A DNA stretch of 64,000 nt, taken from NCBI RefSeq assembly GCF_024679245.1, contig NC_090179.1, positions 7,689,327 to 7,753,326 on the forward strand, written 5' to 3'. Below are positions 1-11,836 of this stretch, piece after piece. Source of the stretch: Pseudorasbora parva (Eukaryota; Chordata; Actinopteri; Cypriniformes; Gobionidae). The position numbers and the translations under genes are program-made. The number at the start of each line of letters is the position of its first letter. The first letter of the stretch is position 1. The notes beneath the pieces were generated by a model that was given only the letters and a program-made list of their open reading frames with translations, had not been told where the DNA came from and did not search any database.

Positions 1-462
1 AGGTGGTAAGGCCCAGCAAACTATCTCGCCACTGTATACCTTATTGCACACACTGATATATGCAACAGCTCAATCATTTTAGGGAAAGGGTATGTTAAAG
101 CTTCATTGTTCACATATGGCCTAATTCCACCATGATATCATAGAGCATCTGCTGAAAGAAGGGTGTTGTCAGACTTATCGATGGTACCAGTGTACAAGCA
201 CTGAAGAAGGCGTGGCCTCTACGTTTTCGTGAGAAAAAAAGTGGGCAGAAAGACGAAACATCATTTGATGTCTTTGTCAAGGGAGTATAAACTCGATGTA
301 ACTGGACACGATATGCAGCAGGAGGAGTTGATCCTATGGAGATCTTGAGGCAGTGAAGAACTTGACAGAATTTTCCTGATTTGGAAGAGAACACAAACGA
401 AAATAAAGAGTGGCAGGAGGGGATGCTTTTAGACCTGTGAAGCAGGCCTTGATCACAGCTGC
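1..462 (-). other. Inter-U6 spacer (example unit)
   Basis: This stretch holds the promoter of a U6 copy lying left of the window (about 1-16) and the unit spacer. The spacer contains a 94-codon minus-strand open frame (110-394), which I do not believe is a gene. The first run of four T on the U6 strand after the RNA is at 402-405. I searched by eye for U1, U2, U4, U5, 7SK and U3 and found none. The same spacer recurs in every unit of the array. Confidence 0.7.
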
Positions 463-569
463 ATAAATATGGAGCGCTTCACGGATTTGCGTGTCATCCT
501 TTCGCAGGGGCCATGCTAATCTTCTCTGTATCGATCCAATTTTAGTATATGTGCTGCCTTAGCAAGCAC
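463..569 (-). ncRNA. U6: U6 snRNA-like gene, copy 1 (reference)
   Basis: U6 is the catalytic spliceosomal RNA, which pairs with U4 and U2 and with the 5' splice site. The minus strand shows the 5' hairpin (GTGCT/AGCAC stem, TAAG loop), the ACAGAGA box at nt 41-47, the AGC triad at nt 53-55 with the same numbering as human, and the internal stem-loop CCTGCGAAAGG. The 3' domain ends CTCCATATTTATG. Vertebrate U6 normally ends in four or more T, the Pol III terminator, which is missing here and in every copy. Clean TATATAT promoter. Either an expressed variant or a very young pseudogene. Confidence 0.88.
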
Positions 570-691
570 AAGTTCACTGGCCGCTCAAGGCATATATACC
601 CCTCAGGTCCCAATAAGCTCTCACCAAGGTGGTAAGGCCCAGCAAACTATCTCGCCACTATATACCTTATTGCACACACTGATATATGCAA
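570..691 (-). promoter_or_regulatory. U6-type Pol III promoter of copy 1 (TATATAT type)
   Basis: Reading leftward into U6 copy 1, a TTACCACCTTGGTGAGAG element occupies 618-635, its first T at -66, where the vertebrate snRNA proximal sequence element lies. TATATAT lies at 592-598 (about -23 to -29), the distance that makes an snRNA promoter Pol III-specific. An octamer-like ATATGCAA at 684-691 (about -115 to -122) is a weak candidate distal element. Spacing is seen in the sequence; factor binding is inferred. The clean TATATAT form recurs only before copies 1, 7, 22, 26, 30, 36, 45, 48, 53, 60 and 65. Confidence 0.75.
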
Positions 692-1088
692 CAGCTCAAT
701 AATTTTAGGGAAAGGGTATGTTAAAGCTTCATTGTTCACATATGGCCTAATTCCAACATGATATCATAGAGCATCTGCTGAAAGAAGGGTGTTGTCAGAC
801 TTATCGATGGTACCAGTGTACAAGCACTGAAGAAGGCGTGGCCTCTACGTTTTCGTGAGAAAAAAAGTTGGCAGAAAGACGAAACATCCTTTGATGTCTT
901 TGTCAAGGGAGTATAAACTCGATGTAACTGGACACGATATGCAGCAGGAGGAGTTGATCCTATGGAGATCTTGAGGCAGTGAAGGACTTGACAGAATTTT
1001 CCTGATTTGGAAGAGAACACAAACGAAAATAAAGAGTGGCAGGAGGGGATGCTTTTAGACCTGTGAAGCAGGCCTTGATCACAGCTGC

Positions 1089-1195
1089 ATAAATATGGAG
1101 CGCTTCACGGATTTGCGTGTCATCCTTTCGCAGGGGCCATGCTAATCTTCTCTGTATCGATCCAATTTTAGTATATGTGCTGCCTTAGCAAGTAC
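1089..1195 (-). ncRNA. U6: U6 snRNA-like gene, copy 2
   Basis: G3A breaks the third pair of the 5' hairpin stem; otherwise like copy 1. Degenerate TATA, PSE with one change. Confidence 0.82.
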
Positions 1196-1261
1196 AACTT
1201 TGCTGGCCGCTCAAGGCATATGTACACCTCAGGTCCCAGCAAGCTCTCAACAAGGTGGTAA
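1196..1261 (-). promoter_or_regulatory. U6-type promoter of copy 2 (degenerate TATA type)
   Basis: Example of the common promoter form. The PSE is at 1244-1261 (first T at -66), here with a C-to-A change on the plus strand. The TATA position reads GTACATATG instead of TATATAT. All copies other than the eleven TATATAT ones carry this form, so they may be weakly transcribed. Confidence 0.6.
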
Positions 1262-1714
1262 GGCCCAGCAAACTATCTCGACACTGTATACCTTATTGCA
1301 CACACTGATATATGCAACAGCTCAATCATTTTAGGGATAGGGTATGTTAAAGCTTCATTGTTCACATATGGCCTAATTCCACCATGATATCATAGAGCAT
1401 CTGCTGAAAGAAGGGTGTTGTCAGACTTATCGATGGTACCAGTGTACAAGCACTGAAGAAGGCGTGGCCTCTACATTTTCGTGAGAAAAAAAGTGGGCAG
1501 AAAGACGAAACATCATTTGATGTCTTTGTCAAGGGAGTATAAACTCGATGTAACTGGACACGATATGCAGCAGGAGGAGTTGATCCTATGGAGATCTTGA
1601 GGCAGTGAAGAACTTGACAGAATTTTCCTGATTTGGAAGAGAACACAAACGAAAATAAAGAGTGGCAGGAGGGGATGCTTTTAGACCTGTGAAGCAGGCC
1701 TTGATCACAGCTGC

Positions 1715-1821
1715 ATAAATATGGAGCGCTTCACGGATTTGCGTGTCATCCTTTCGCTGTGGCCATTCTAATCTTCTCTGTATAGATCCAATTTTAGTAT
1801 ACGTGCTGCCTTAGCAAGCAC
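1715..1821 (-). ncRNA. U6: U6 snRNA-like gene, copy 3 (triad mutant)
   Basis: C55A turns the catalytic AGC triad into AGA. C62A and T64A break the CCT/AGG stem of the internal stem-loop. Also G38T and A20G. Probably not spliceosome-competent. Confidence 0.78.
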
Positions 1822-2340
1822 AAGTTTGCTGGCCGCTCAAGGCATATGTACACCTCAGGTCCCAGCAAGCTCTCACCAAGGTGGTAAGGCCCAGCAAACT
1901 ATCTCGACACTGTATACCTTATTGCACACACTGATATATGCAACAGCTCAATAATTTTAGGGAAAGGGTATGTTAAAGCTTCATTGTTCATATATGGCCT
2001 AATTCCACCATGATATCATAGAGCATCTGCTGAAAGAAGGGTGTTGTCAGACTTATCGATGGTACCAGTGTACAAGCACTGAAGAAGGCGTGGCCTCTAC
2101 GTTTTCGTGAGAAAAAAAGTTGGCAGAAAGACGAAACATCCTTTGATGTCTTTGTCAAGGGAGTATAAACTCGATGTAACTGGACACGATATGCAGCAGG
2201 AGGAGTTGATCCTATGGAGATCTTGAGGCAGTGAAGGACTTGACAGAATTTTCCTGATTTGGAAGAGAACACAAACGAAAATAAAGAGTGGCAGGAGGGG
2301 ATGCTTTTAGACCTGTGAAGCAGGCCTTGATCACAGCTGC

Positions 2341-2447
2341 ATAAATATGGAGCGCTTCACGGATTTGCGTGTCATCCTTTCGCAGGGGCCATGCTAATCT
2401 TCTCTGTATAGATCCAATTTTAGTATATGTGCTGCCTTAGCAAGCAC
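2341..2447 (-). ncRNA. U6: U6 snRNA-like gene, copy 4
   Basis: G38T just upstream of the ACAGAGA box; triad and stem-loop intact. Degenerate TATA. Confidence 0.84.
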
Positions 2448-2966
2448 AAGTTTGCTGGCCGCTCAAGGCATATGTACACCTCAGGTCCCAGCAAGCTCTC
2501 ACCAAGGTGGTAAGGCCCAGCAAACTATCTCGACACTGTATACCTTATTGCACACACTGATATATGCAACAGCTCAATAATTTTAGGGAAAGGGTATGTT
2601 AAAGCTTCATTGTTCATATATGGCCTAATTCCACCATGATATCATAGAGCATCTGCTGAAAGAAGGGTGTTGTCAGACTTATCGATGGTACCAGTGTACA
2701 AGCACTGAAGAAGGCGTGGCCTCTACGTTTTCGTGAGAAAAAAAGTTGGCAGAAAGACGAAACATCCTTTGATGTCTTTGTCAAGGGAGTATAAACTCGA
2801 TGTAACTGGACACGATATGCAGCAGGAGGATTTGATCCTATGGAGATCTTGAGGCAGTGAAGGACTTGACAGAATTTTCCTGATTTGGAAGAGAACACAA
2901 ACGAAAATAAAGAGTGGCAGGAGGGGATGCTTTTAGACCTGTGAAGCAGGCCTTGATCACAGCTGC

Positions 2967-3073
2967 ATAAATATGGAGCGCTTCACGGATTTGCGTGTCA
3001 TCCTTTCGCAGGGGCCATGCTAATCTTCTCTGTATCGATCCAATTTTAGTATATGTGCTGCCTTAGCAAGCAC
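2967..3073 (-). ncRNA. U6: U6 snRNA-like gene, copy 5
   Basis: No difference from copy 1 seen. Degenerate TATA. Confidence 0.86.
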
Positions 3074-3592
3074 AACTTTGCTGGGCGCTCAAGGCATATG
3101 TACACCTCAGGTCCCAGCAAGCTCTCACCAAGGTGGTAAGGCCCAGCAAACTATCTCGACACTGTATACCTTATTGCACACACTGATATATGCAACAGCT
3201 CAATCATTTTAGGGAAAGGGTATGTTAAAGCTTCATTGTTCACATATGGCCTAATTCCACCATGATATCATAGAGCATCTGCTGAAAGAAGGGTGTTGTC
3301 AGACTTATCGATGGTACCAGTGTACAAGCACTGAAGAAGGCGTGGCCTCTACATTTTCGTGAGAAAAAAAGTGGGCAGAAAGACGAAACATCATTTGATG
3401 TCTTTGTCAAGGGAGTATAAACTCGATGTAACTGGACACGATATGCAGCAGGAGGAGTTGATCCTATGGAGATCTTGAGGCAGTGAAGAACTTGACAGAA
3501 TTTTCCTGATTTGGAAGAGAACACAAACGAAAATAAAGAGTGGCAGGAGGGGATGCTTTTAGACCTGTGAAGCAGGCCTTGATCACAGCTGC

Positions 3593-3699
3593 ATAAATAT
3601 GGAGCGCTTCACGGATTTGCGTGTCATCCTTTCGGAGGGGCCATGCTAATCTTCTCTGTATCGATCCAATTTTAGTATATGTGCTGCCTTAGCAAGCAC
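3593..3699 (-). ncRNA. U6: U6 snRNA-like gene, copy 6
   Basis: G65C in the internal stem-loop loop; the CCT/AGG stem is kept. Confidence 0.84.
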
Positions 3700-4217
3700 A
3701 ACTTTGCTGGCCGCTCAAGGCATATGTACACCTCAGGTCACAGCAAGCTCTCACCAAGGTGGTAAGGCCCAGCAAACTATCTCGACACTGTATACCTTAT
3801 TGCACACACTGATATATGCAACAGCTCAATAATTTTAGGGAAAGGGTATGTTAAAGCTTCCTTGTTGACATATGGCCTAATTCCACCATGATATCTTAGA
3901 GCATCTGCTGAAAGAAGGGTGTTGCCAGACTTATCGATGGTAACAGTGTAGAAGCACTGAAGAAGGCGTGGCCTCTACGTTTTCGTGAGAAACAAGTTGG
4001 CAGAAAGACGAAACATCCTTTGATGTCTTTGTCAAGGGAGTATAAACTCGATGTAACTGGACACAATCTGCAGCAGGAGGAGTTGATCCTATGGAGATCT
4101 TGAGGCAGTGAAGGACTTGACAGAATTTTCCTGATTTGGAAGAGAACACAAACGAAAATAAAGAGTGGCAGGAGGGGATGCTTTTAGACCTGTGAAGCAG
4201 GCCTTGATCACAGCTGC

Positions 4218-4324
4218 ATAAATATGGAGCGCTTCACGGATTTGCGTGTCATCCTTTCGCAGGGGCCATGCTAATCTTCTCTGTATCGATCCAATTTTAG
4301 TATATGTGCTGCCTTAGCAAGCAC
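4218..4324 (-). ncRNA. U6: U6 snRNA-like gene, copy 7
   Basis: No difference from copy 1 seen; clean TATATAT promoter. Confidence 0.88.
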
Positions 4325-4843
4325 AAGTTTGCTGGCCGCTCAAGGCATATATACCCCTCAGGTCCCAATAAGCTCTCACCAAGGTGGTAAGGCCCAGCAA
4401 ACTATCTCGCCACTATATACCTTATTGCACACACTGATATATGCAACAGCTCAATAATTTTAGGGAAAGGGTATGTTAAAGCTTCATTGTTCACATATGG
4501 CCTAATTCCAACATGATATCATAGAGCATCTGCTGAAAGAAGGGTGTTGTCAGACTTATCGATGGTACCAGTGTACAAGCACTGAAGAAGGCGTGGCCTC
4601 TACGTTTTCGTGAGAAAAAAAGTTGGCAGAAAGACGAAACATCCTTTGATGTCATTGTCAAGGGAGTATAAACTCGATGTAACTGGACACGATATGCAGC
4701 AGGAGGAGTTGATCCTATGGAGATCTTGAGGCAGTGAAGGACTTGACAGAATTTTCCTGATTTGGAAGAGAACACAAACGAAAATAAAGAGTTGCAGGAG
4801 GGGATGCTTTTAGACCTGTGAAGCAGGCCTTGATCACAGCTGC

Positions 4844-4950
4844 ATAAATATGGAGCGCTTCACGGATTTGCGTGTCATCCTTTCGCAGGGGCCATGCTAA
4901 TCTTCTCTGTATCGATCCAATTTTGGTATATGTGCTGCCTTAGCAAGCAC
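4844..4950 (-). ncRNA. U6: U6 snRNA-like gene, copy 8
   Basis: T26C only. Degenerate TATA. Confidence 0.85.
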
Positions 4951-5469
4951 AACTTTGCTGGCCGCTCAAGGCATATGTACACCTCAGGTCCCAGCAAGCT
5001 CTCACCAAGGTGGTAAGGCCCAGCAAACTATCTCGACACTGTATACCTTATTGCACACACTGATATATGCAACAGCTCAATCATTTTAGGGAAAGGGTAT
5101 GTTAAAGCTTCATTGTTCACATATGGCCTAATTCCACCATGATATCATAGAGCATCTGCTGAAAGAAGGGTGTTGTCAGACTTATCGATGGTACCAGTGT
5201 ACAAGCACTGAAGAAGGCGTGGCCTCTACATTTTCGTGAGAAAAAAAGTGGGCAGAAAGACGAAACATCATTTGATGTCTTTGTCAAGGGAGTATAAACT
5301 CGATGTAACTGGACACGATATGCAGCAGGAGGAGTTGATCCTATGGAGATCTTGAGGCAGTGAAGAACTTGACAGAATTTTCCTGATTTGGAAGAGAACA
5401 CAAACGAAAATAAAGAGTGGCAGGAGGGGATGCTTTTAGACCTGTGAAGCAGGCCTTGATCACAGCTGC

Positions 5470-5576
5470 ATAAATATGGAGCGTTTCACGGATTTGCGTG
5501 TCATCCTTTCGCTGTGGCCATTCTAATCTTCTCTGTATAGATCCAATTTTAGTATATGTGCTGCCTTAGCAAGCAC
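5470..5576 (-). ncRNA. U6: U6 snRNA-like gene, copy 9 (triad mutant)
   Basis: C55A (AGC to AGA), C62A, T64A, G38T, plus a private G93A in the 3' domain. Confidence 0.78.
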
Positions 5577-6095
5577 AAGTTTGCTGGCCGCTCAAGGCAT
5601 ATGTACACCTCAGGTCCCAGCAAGCTCTCACCAAGGTGGTAAGGCCCAGCAAACTATCTCGACACTGTATACCTTATTGCACACACTGATATATGCAACA
5701 GCTCAATCATTTTAGGGAAAGGGTATGTTAAAGCTTCATTGTTCACATATGGCCTAATTCCACCTTGATATCATAGAGCATCTGCTGAAAGAAGGGTGTT
5801 GTCAGACTTATCGATGGTACCAGTGTACAAGCACTGAAGAAGGCGTGGCCTCTACATTTTCGTGAGAAAAAAAGTGGGCAGAAAGACGAAACATCATTTG
5901 ATGTCTTTGTCAAGGGAGTATAAACTCGATGTAACTGGACACAATATGCAGCAGGAGGAGTTGATCCTATGGAGATCTTGAGGCAGTGAAGAACTTGACA
6001 GAATTTTCCTGATTTGGAAGAGAACGCAAACGAAAATAAAGAGTGGCAGGAGGGGATGCTTTTAGACCTGTGAAGCAGGCCTTGATCACAGCTGC

Positions 6096-6202
6096 ATAAA
6101 TATGGAGCGCTTCACGGATTTGCGTGTCATCCTTTCGCTGAGGCCATGCTAATCTTCTCTGTATAGATCCAATTTTAGTATATGTGCTGCCTTAGCAAGC
6201 AC
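6096..6202 (-). ncRNA. U6: U6 snRNA-like gene, copy 10
   Basis: C62T and T64A change the stem-loop, though a CCT/AGG pairing with a 7-nt loop is still possible. G38T; triad intact. Confidence 0.8.
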
Positions 6203-6721
6203 AAGTTTGCTGGCCGCTCAAGGCATATGTACACCTCAGGTCCCAGCAAGCTCTCACCAAGGTGGTAAGGCCCAGCAAACTATCTCGACACTGTATACCT
6301 TATTGCACACACTGATATATGCAACAGCTCAATAATTTTAGGGAAAGGGTATGTTAAAGCTTCATTGTTCACATATGGCCTAATTCCACCATGATATCAT
6401 AGAGCATCTGCTGAAAGAAGGGTGTTGTCAGACTTATCGATGGTACCAGTGTACAAGCACTGAAGAAGGCGTGGCCTCTACATTTTCGTGAGAAAAAAAG
6501 TGGGCAGAAAGACGAAACATCATTTGATGTCTTTGTCAAGGGAGTATAAACTCGATGTAACTGGACACGATATGCAGCAGGAGGAGTTGATCCTATGGAG
6601 ATCTTGAGGCAGTGAAGAACTTGACAGAATTTTCCTGATTTGGAAGAGAACACAAACGAAAATAAAGAGTGGCAGGAGGGGATGCTTTTAGACCTGTGAA
6701 GCAGGCCTTGATCACAGCTGC

Positions 6722-6828
6722 ATAAATATGGAGCGCTTCACGGATTTGCGTGTCATCCTTTCGCTGAGGCCATGCTAATCTTCTCTGTATAGATCCAATT
6801 TTAGTATATGTGCTGCCTTAGCAAGCAC
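6722..6828 (-). ncRNA. U6: U6 snRNA-like gene, copy 11
   Basis: Same changes as copy 10 (C62T, T64A, G38T). Confidence 0.8.
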
Positions 6829-7347
6829 AACTTTGCTGGCCGCTCAAGGCATATGTACACCTCAGGTCCCAGCAAGCTCTCACCAAGGTGGTAAGGCCCA
6901 GCAAACTATCTCGACACTGTATACCTTATTGCACACACTGATATATGCAACAGCTCAATAATTTTAGGGAAAGGGTATGTTAAAGCTTCATTGTTCACAT
7001 ATGGCCTAATTCCACCATGATATCATAGAGCATCTGCTGAAAGAAGGGTGTTGTCAGACTTATCGATGGTACCAGTGTACAAGCACTGAAGAAGGCGTGG
7101 CCTCTACATTTTCGTGAGAAAAAAAGTGGGCAGAAAGACGAAACATCATTTGATGTCTTTGTCAAGGGAGTATAAACTCGATGTAACTGGACACGATATG
7201 CAGCAGGAGGAGTTGATCCTATGGAGATCTTGAGGCAGTGAAGAACTTGACAGAATTTTCCTGATTTGGAAGAGAACACAAACGAAAATAAAGAGTGGCA
7301 GGAGGGGATGCTTTTAGACCTGTGAAGCAGGCCTTGATCACAGCTGC

Positions 7348-7454
7348 ATAAATATGGAGCGCTTCACGGATTTGCGTGTCATCCTTTCGCTGTGGCCATG
7401 CTAATCTTCTCTGTATAGATCCAATTTTAGTATATGTGCTGCCTTAGCAAGCAC
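7348..7454 (-). ncRNA. U6: U6 snRNA-like gene, copy 12
   Basis: C62A and T64A break the internal stem-loop; G38T; AGC triad intact. Confidence 0.8.
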
Positions 7455-7973
7455 AAGTTTGCTGGCCGCTCAAGGCATATGTACACCTCAGGTCCCAGCA
7501 AGCTCTCACCAAGGTGGTAAGGCCCAGCAAACTATCTCGACACTGTATACCTTATTGCACACACTGATATATGCAACAGCTCAATAATTTTAGGGAAAGG
7601 GTATGTTAAAGCTTCATTGTTCATATATGGCCTAATTCCACCATGATATCATAGAGCATCTGCTGAAAGAAGGGTGTTGTCAGACTTATCGATGGTACCA
7701 GTGTACAAGCACTGAAGAAGGCGTGGCCTCTACGTTTTCGTGAGAAAAAAAGTTGGCAGAAAGACGAAACATCCTTTGATGTCTTTGTCAAGGGAGTATA
7801 AACTCGATGTAACTGGACACGATATGCAGCAGGAGGAGTTGATCCTATGGAGATCTTGAGGCAGTGAAGGACTTGACAGAATTTTCCTGATTTGGAAGAG
7901 AACACAAACGAAAATAAAGAGTGGCAGGAGGGGATGCTTTTAGACCTGTGAAGCAGGCCTTGATCACAGCTGC

Positions 7974-8080
7974 ATAAATATGGAGCGCTTCACGGATTTG
8001 CGTGTCATCCTTTCGCAGGGGCCATGCTAATCTTCTCTGTATCGATCCAATTTTGGTATATGTGCTGCCTTAGCAAGCAC
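7974..8080 (-). ncRNA. U6: U6 snRNA-like gene, copy 13
   Basis: T26C only. Confidence 0.85.
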
Positions 8081-8599
8081 AACTTTGCTGGCCGCTCAAG
8101 GCATATGTACACCTCAGGTCCCAGCAAGCTCTCACCAAGGTGGTAAGGCCCAGCAAACTATCTCGACACTGTATACCTTATTGCACACACTGATATATGC
8201 AACAGCTCAATCATTTTAGGGAAAGGGTATGTTAAAGCTTCATTGTTCACATATGGCCTAATTCCACCATGATATCATAGAGCATCTGCTGAAAGAAGGG
8301 TGTTGTCAGACTTATCGATGGTACCAGTGTACAAGCACTGAAGAAGGCGTGGCCTCTACATTTTCGTGAGAAAAAAAGTGGGCAGAAAGACGAAACATCA
8401 TTTGATGTCTTTGTCAAGGGAGTATAAACTCGATGTAACTGGACACGATATGCAGCAGGAGGAGTTGATCCTATGGAGATCTTGAGGCAGTGAAGAACTT
8501 GACAGAATTTTCCTGATTTGGAAGAGAACACAAACGAAAATAAAGAGTGGCAGGAGGGGATGCTTTTAGACCTGTGAAGCAGGCCTTGATCACAGCTGC

Positions 8600-8706
8600 A
8601 TAAATATGGAGCGCTTCACGGATTTGCGTGTCATCCTTTCGCTGTGGCCATGCTAATCTTCTCTGTATAGATCCAATTTTAGTATATGTGCTGCCTTAGC
8701 AAGCAC
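8600..8706 (-). ncRNA. U6: U6 snRNA-like gene, copy 14
   Basis: C62A, T64A and G38T with an intact AGC triad, as in copy 12. Confidence 0.8.
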
Positions 8707-9225
8707 AAGTTTGCTGGCCGCTCAAGGCATATGTACACCTCAAGTCCCAGCAAGCTCTCACCAAGGTGGTAAGGCCCAGCAAACTATCTCGACACTGTAT
8801 ACCTTATTGCACACACTGATATATGCAACAGCTCAATAATTTTAGGGAAAGGGTATGTTAAAGCTTCATTGTACATATATGGCCTAATTCCAACATGATA
8901 TCATAGAGCATCTGCTGAAAGAAGGGTGTTGTCAGACTTATCGATGGTACCAGTGTACAAGCACTGAAGAAGGCATGGCCTCTACGTTTTCGTGAGAAAA
9001 AAAGTTGGCAGAAAGACGAAACATCCTTTGATGTCTTTGTCAAGGGAGTATAAACTCGATGTAACTGGACACGATATGCAGCAGGAGGAGTTGATCCTAT
9101 GGAGATCTTGAGGCAGTGAAGGACTTGACAGAATTTTCCTGATTTGGAAGAGAACACAAACGAAAATAAAGAGTGGCAGGAGGGGATGCTTTTAGACCTG
9201 TGAAGCAGGCCTTGATCACAGCTGC

Positions 9226-9332
9226 ATAAATATGGAGCGCTTCACGGATTTGCATGTCATCCTTTCGCAGGGGCCATGCTAATCTTCTCTGTATCGATCC
9301 AATTTTGGTATATGTGCTGCCTTAGCAAGCAC
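9226..9332 (-). ncRNA. U6: U6 snRNA-like gene, copy 15
   Basis: T26C and C79T. Confidence 0.84.
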
Positions 9333-9851
9333 AACTTTGCTGGCCGCTCAAGGCATATGTACACCTCAGGTCCCAGCAAGCTCTCACCAAGGTGGTAAGG
9401 CCCAGCAAACTATCTCGACACTGTATACCTTATTGCACACACTGATATATGCAACAGCTCAATCATTTTAGGGAAAGGGTATGTTAAAGCTTCATTGTTC
9501 ACATATGGCCTAATTCCACCATGATATCATAGAGCATCTGCTGAAAGAAGCGTGTTGTCAGACTTATCGATGGTACCAGTGTACAAGCACTGAAGAAGGC
9601 GTGGCCTCTACATTTTCGTGAGAAAAAAAGTGGGCAGAAAGACGAAACATCATTTGATGTCTTTGTCAAGGGAGTATAAACTCGATGTAACTGGACACGA
9701 TATGCAGCAGGAGGAGTTGATCCTATGGAGATCTTGAGGCAGTGAAGAACTTGACAGAATTTTCCTGATTTGTAAGAGAACACAAACGAAAATAAAGAGT
9801 GGCAGGAGGGGATGCTTTTAGACCTGTGAAGCAGGCCTTGATCACAGCTGC

Positions 9852-9958
9852 ATAAATATGGAGCGCTTCACGGATTTGCGTGTCATCCTTTCGCTGTGGC
9901 CATGCTAATCTTCTCTGTATAGATCCAATTTTAGTATATGTGCTGCCTTAGCAAGCAC
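9852..9958 (-). ncRNA. U6: U6 snRNA-like gene, copy 16
   Basis: C62A, T64A and G38T; triad intact. Confidence 0.8.
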
Positions 9959-10477
9959 AAGTTTGCTGGCCGCTCAAGGCATATGTACACCTCAGGTCCC
10001 AGCAAGCTCTCACCAAGGTGGTAAGGCCCAGCAAACTATCTCGACACTGTATACCTTATTGCACACACTGATATATGCAACAGCTCAATAATTTTAGGGA
10101 AAGGGTATGTTAAAGCTTCAATGTACATATATGGCCTAATTCCACCATGTTATCATAGAGCATCTGCTGAAAGAAGGGTGTTGTCAGACTTATCGATGGT
10201 ACCAGTGTACAAGCACTGAAGAAGGCGTGGCCTCTACGTTTTCATGAGAAAAAAAGTTGGCAGAAAGACGAAACATCCTTTGATGTCTTTGTCAAGGGAG
10301 TATAAACTCGATGTAACTGGACACGATATGCAGCAGGAGGAGTTGATCCTATGGAGATCTTGAGGCAGTGAAGAACTTGACAGAATTTTCCTGATTTGGA
10401 AGAGAACACAAACAAAAATAAAGAGTGGCAGGAGGGGATGCTTTTAGACCTGTGAAGCAGGCCTTGATCACAGTTGC

Positions 10478-10584
10478 ATAAATATGGAGCGCTTCACGGA
10501 TTTGCGTGTCATCCTTTCGGAGGGGCCATGCTAATCTTCTCTGTATCGATCCAATTTTAGTATATGTGCTGCCTTAGCAAGCAC
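10478..10584 (-). ncRNA. U6: U6 snRNA-like gene, copy 17
   Basis: G65C; the base just 3' of the RNA region differs (plus-strand GTTGCATAAAT). Confidence 0.84.
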
Positions 10585-11102
10585 AACTTTGCTGGCCGCT
10601 CAAGGCATATGTACACCTCAGGTCCCAGCAAGCTCTCACCAAGGTGGTAAGGCCCAGCAAACTATCTCGACACTGTATACCTTATTGCACACACTGATAT
10701 ATGCAACAGCTCAATAATTTTAGGGAAAGGGTATGTTAAAGCTTCCTTGTTGACATATGGCCTAATTCCACCATGATATCTTAGAGCATCTGCTGAAAGA
10801 AGGGTGTTGCCAGACTTATCGATGGTAACAGTGTACAAGCACTGAAGAAGGCGTGGCCTCTACGTTTTCGTGAGAAACAAGTTGGCAGAAAGACGAAACA
10901 TCCTTTGATGTCTTTGTCAAGGGAGTATAAACTCGATGTAACTGGACACAATCTGCAGCAGGAGGAGTTGATCCTATGGAGATCTTGAGGCAGTGAAGGA
11001 CTTGACAGAATTTTCCTGATTTGGAAGAGAACACAAACGAAAATAAAGAGTGGCAGGAGGGGATGCTTTTAGACCTGTGAAGCAGGCCTTGATCACAGCT
11101 GC

Positions 11103-11209
11103 ATAAATATGGAGCGCTTCACGGATTTGCGTGTCATCCTTTCGCAGGGGCCATGCTAATCTTCTCTGTATCGATCCAATTTTAGTATATGTGCTGCCTT
11201 AGCAAGCAC
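11103..11209 (-). ncRNA. U6: U6 snRNA-like gene, copy 18
   Basis: No difference from copy 1 in the RNA; degenerate TATA. Confidence 0.86.
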
Positions 11210-11729
11210 AACTTTGCTGGCCGCTCAAGGCATATGTACACCTCAAGTCCCAGCAAGCTCTCACCAAGGTGGTAAGGCCCAGCAAACTATCTCGACACTG
11301 TATACCTTATTGCACACACTGATATATGCAACAGCTCAATAATTTTAGGGAAAGGGTATGTTAAAGCTTCATTGTTCACATATGGCCTAATTCCACCATG
11401 ATATCATAGAGCATCTGCTGAAAGAAGGGTGTTGTCAGACTTATCGATGGTACCAGTGTACAAGCACTGAAGAAGGCGTGGCCTCTACGTTTTCGTGAGA
11501 AAAAAAAGTGGGCAGAAAGACGAAACATCCTTTGATGTCTTTGTCAAGGGAGTATAAACTCGATGTAACTGGACACGATATGCAGCAGGAGGAGTTGATC
11601 CTATGGAGATCTTGAGGCAGTGAAGAACTTGACAGAATTTTCCTGATTTGGAAGAGAACACAAACGAAAATAAAGAGTGGCAGGAGGGGATGCTTTTAGA
11701 CCTGTGAAGCAGGCCTTGATCACAGTTGC

Positions 11730-11836
11730 ATAAATATGGAGCGCTTCACGGATTTGCGTGTCATCCTTTCGGAGGGGCCATGCTAATCTTCTCTGTATCG
11801 ATCCAATTTTAGTATATGTGCTGCCTTAGCAAGCAC
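11730..11836 (-). ncRNA. U6: U6 snRNA-like gene, copy 19
   Basis: G65C only. Confidence 0.84.

Noticed and set aside
110..394. 94-aa minus-strand open frames repeated in most units (also 72-aa and 99-aa variants)
   Set aside because: They lie in the tandem spacer, vary mostly by amino-acid changes, are freely broken by A-run length changes and match no family I recognise.
1..626. Other snRNA or 5S genes in the U6 spacer
   Set aside because: Reading both strands I found no U1, U2, U4, U5, 7SK, U3 or 5S core motif.
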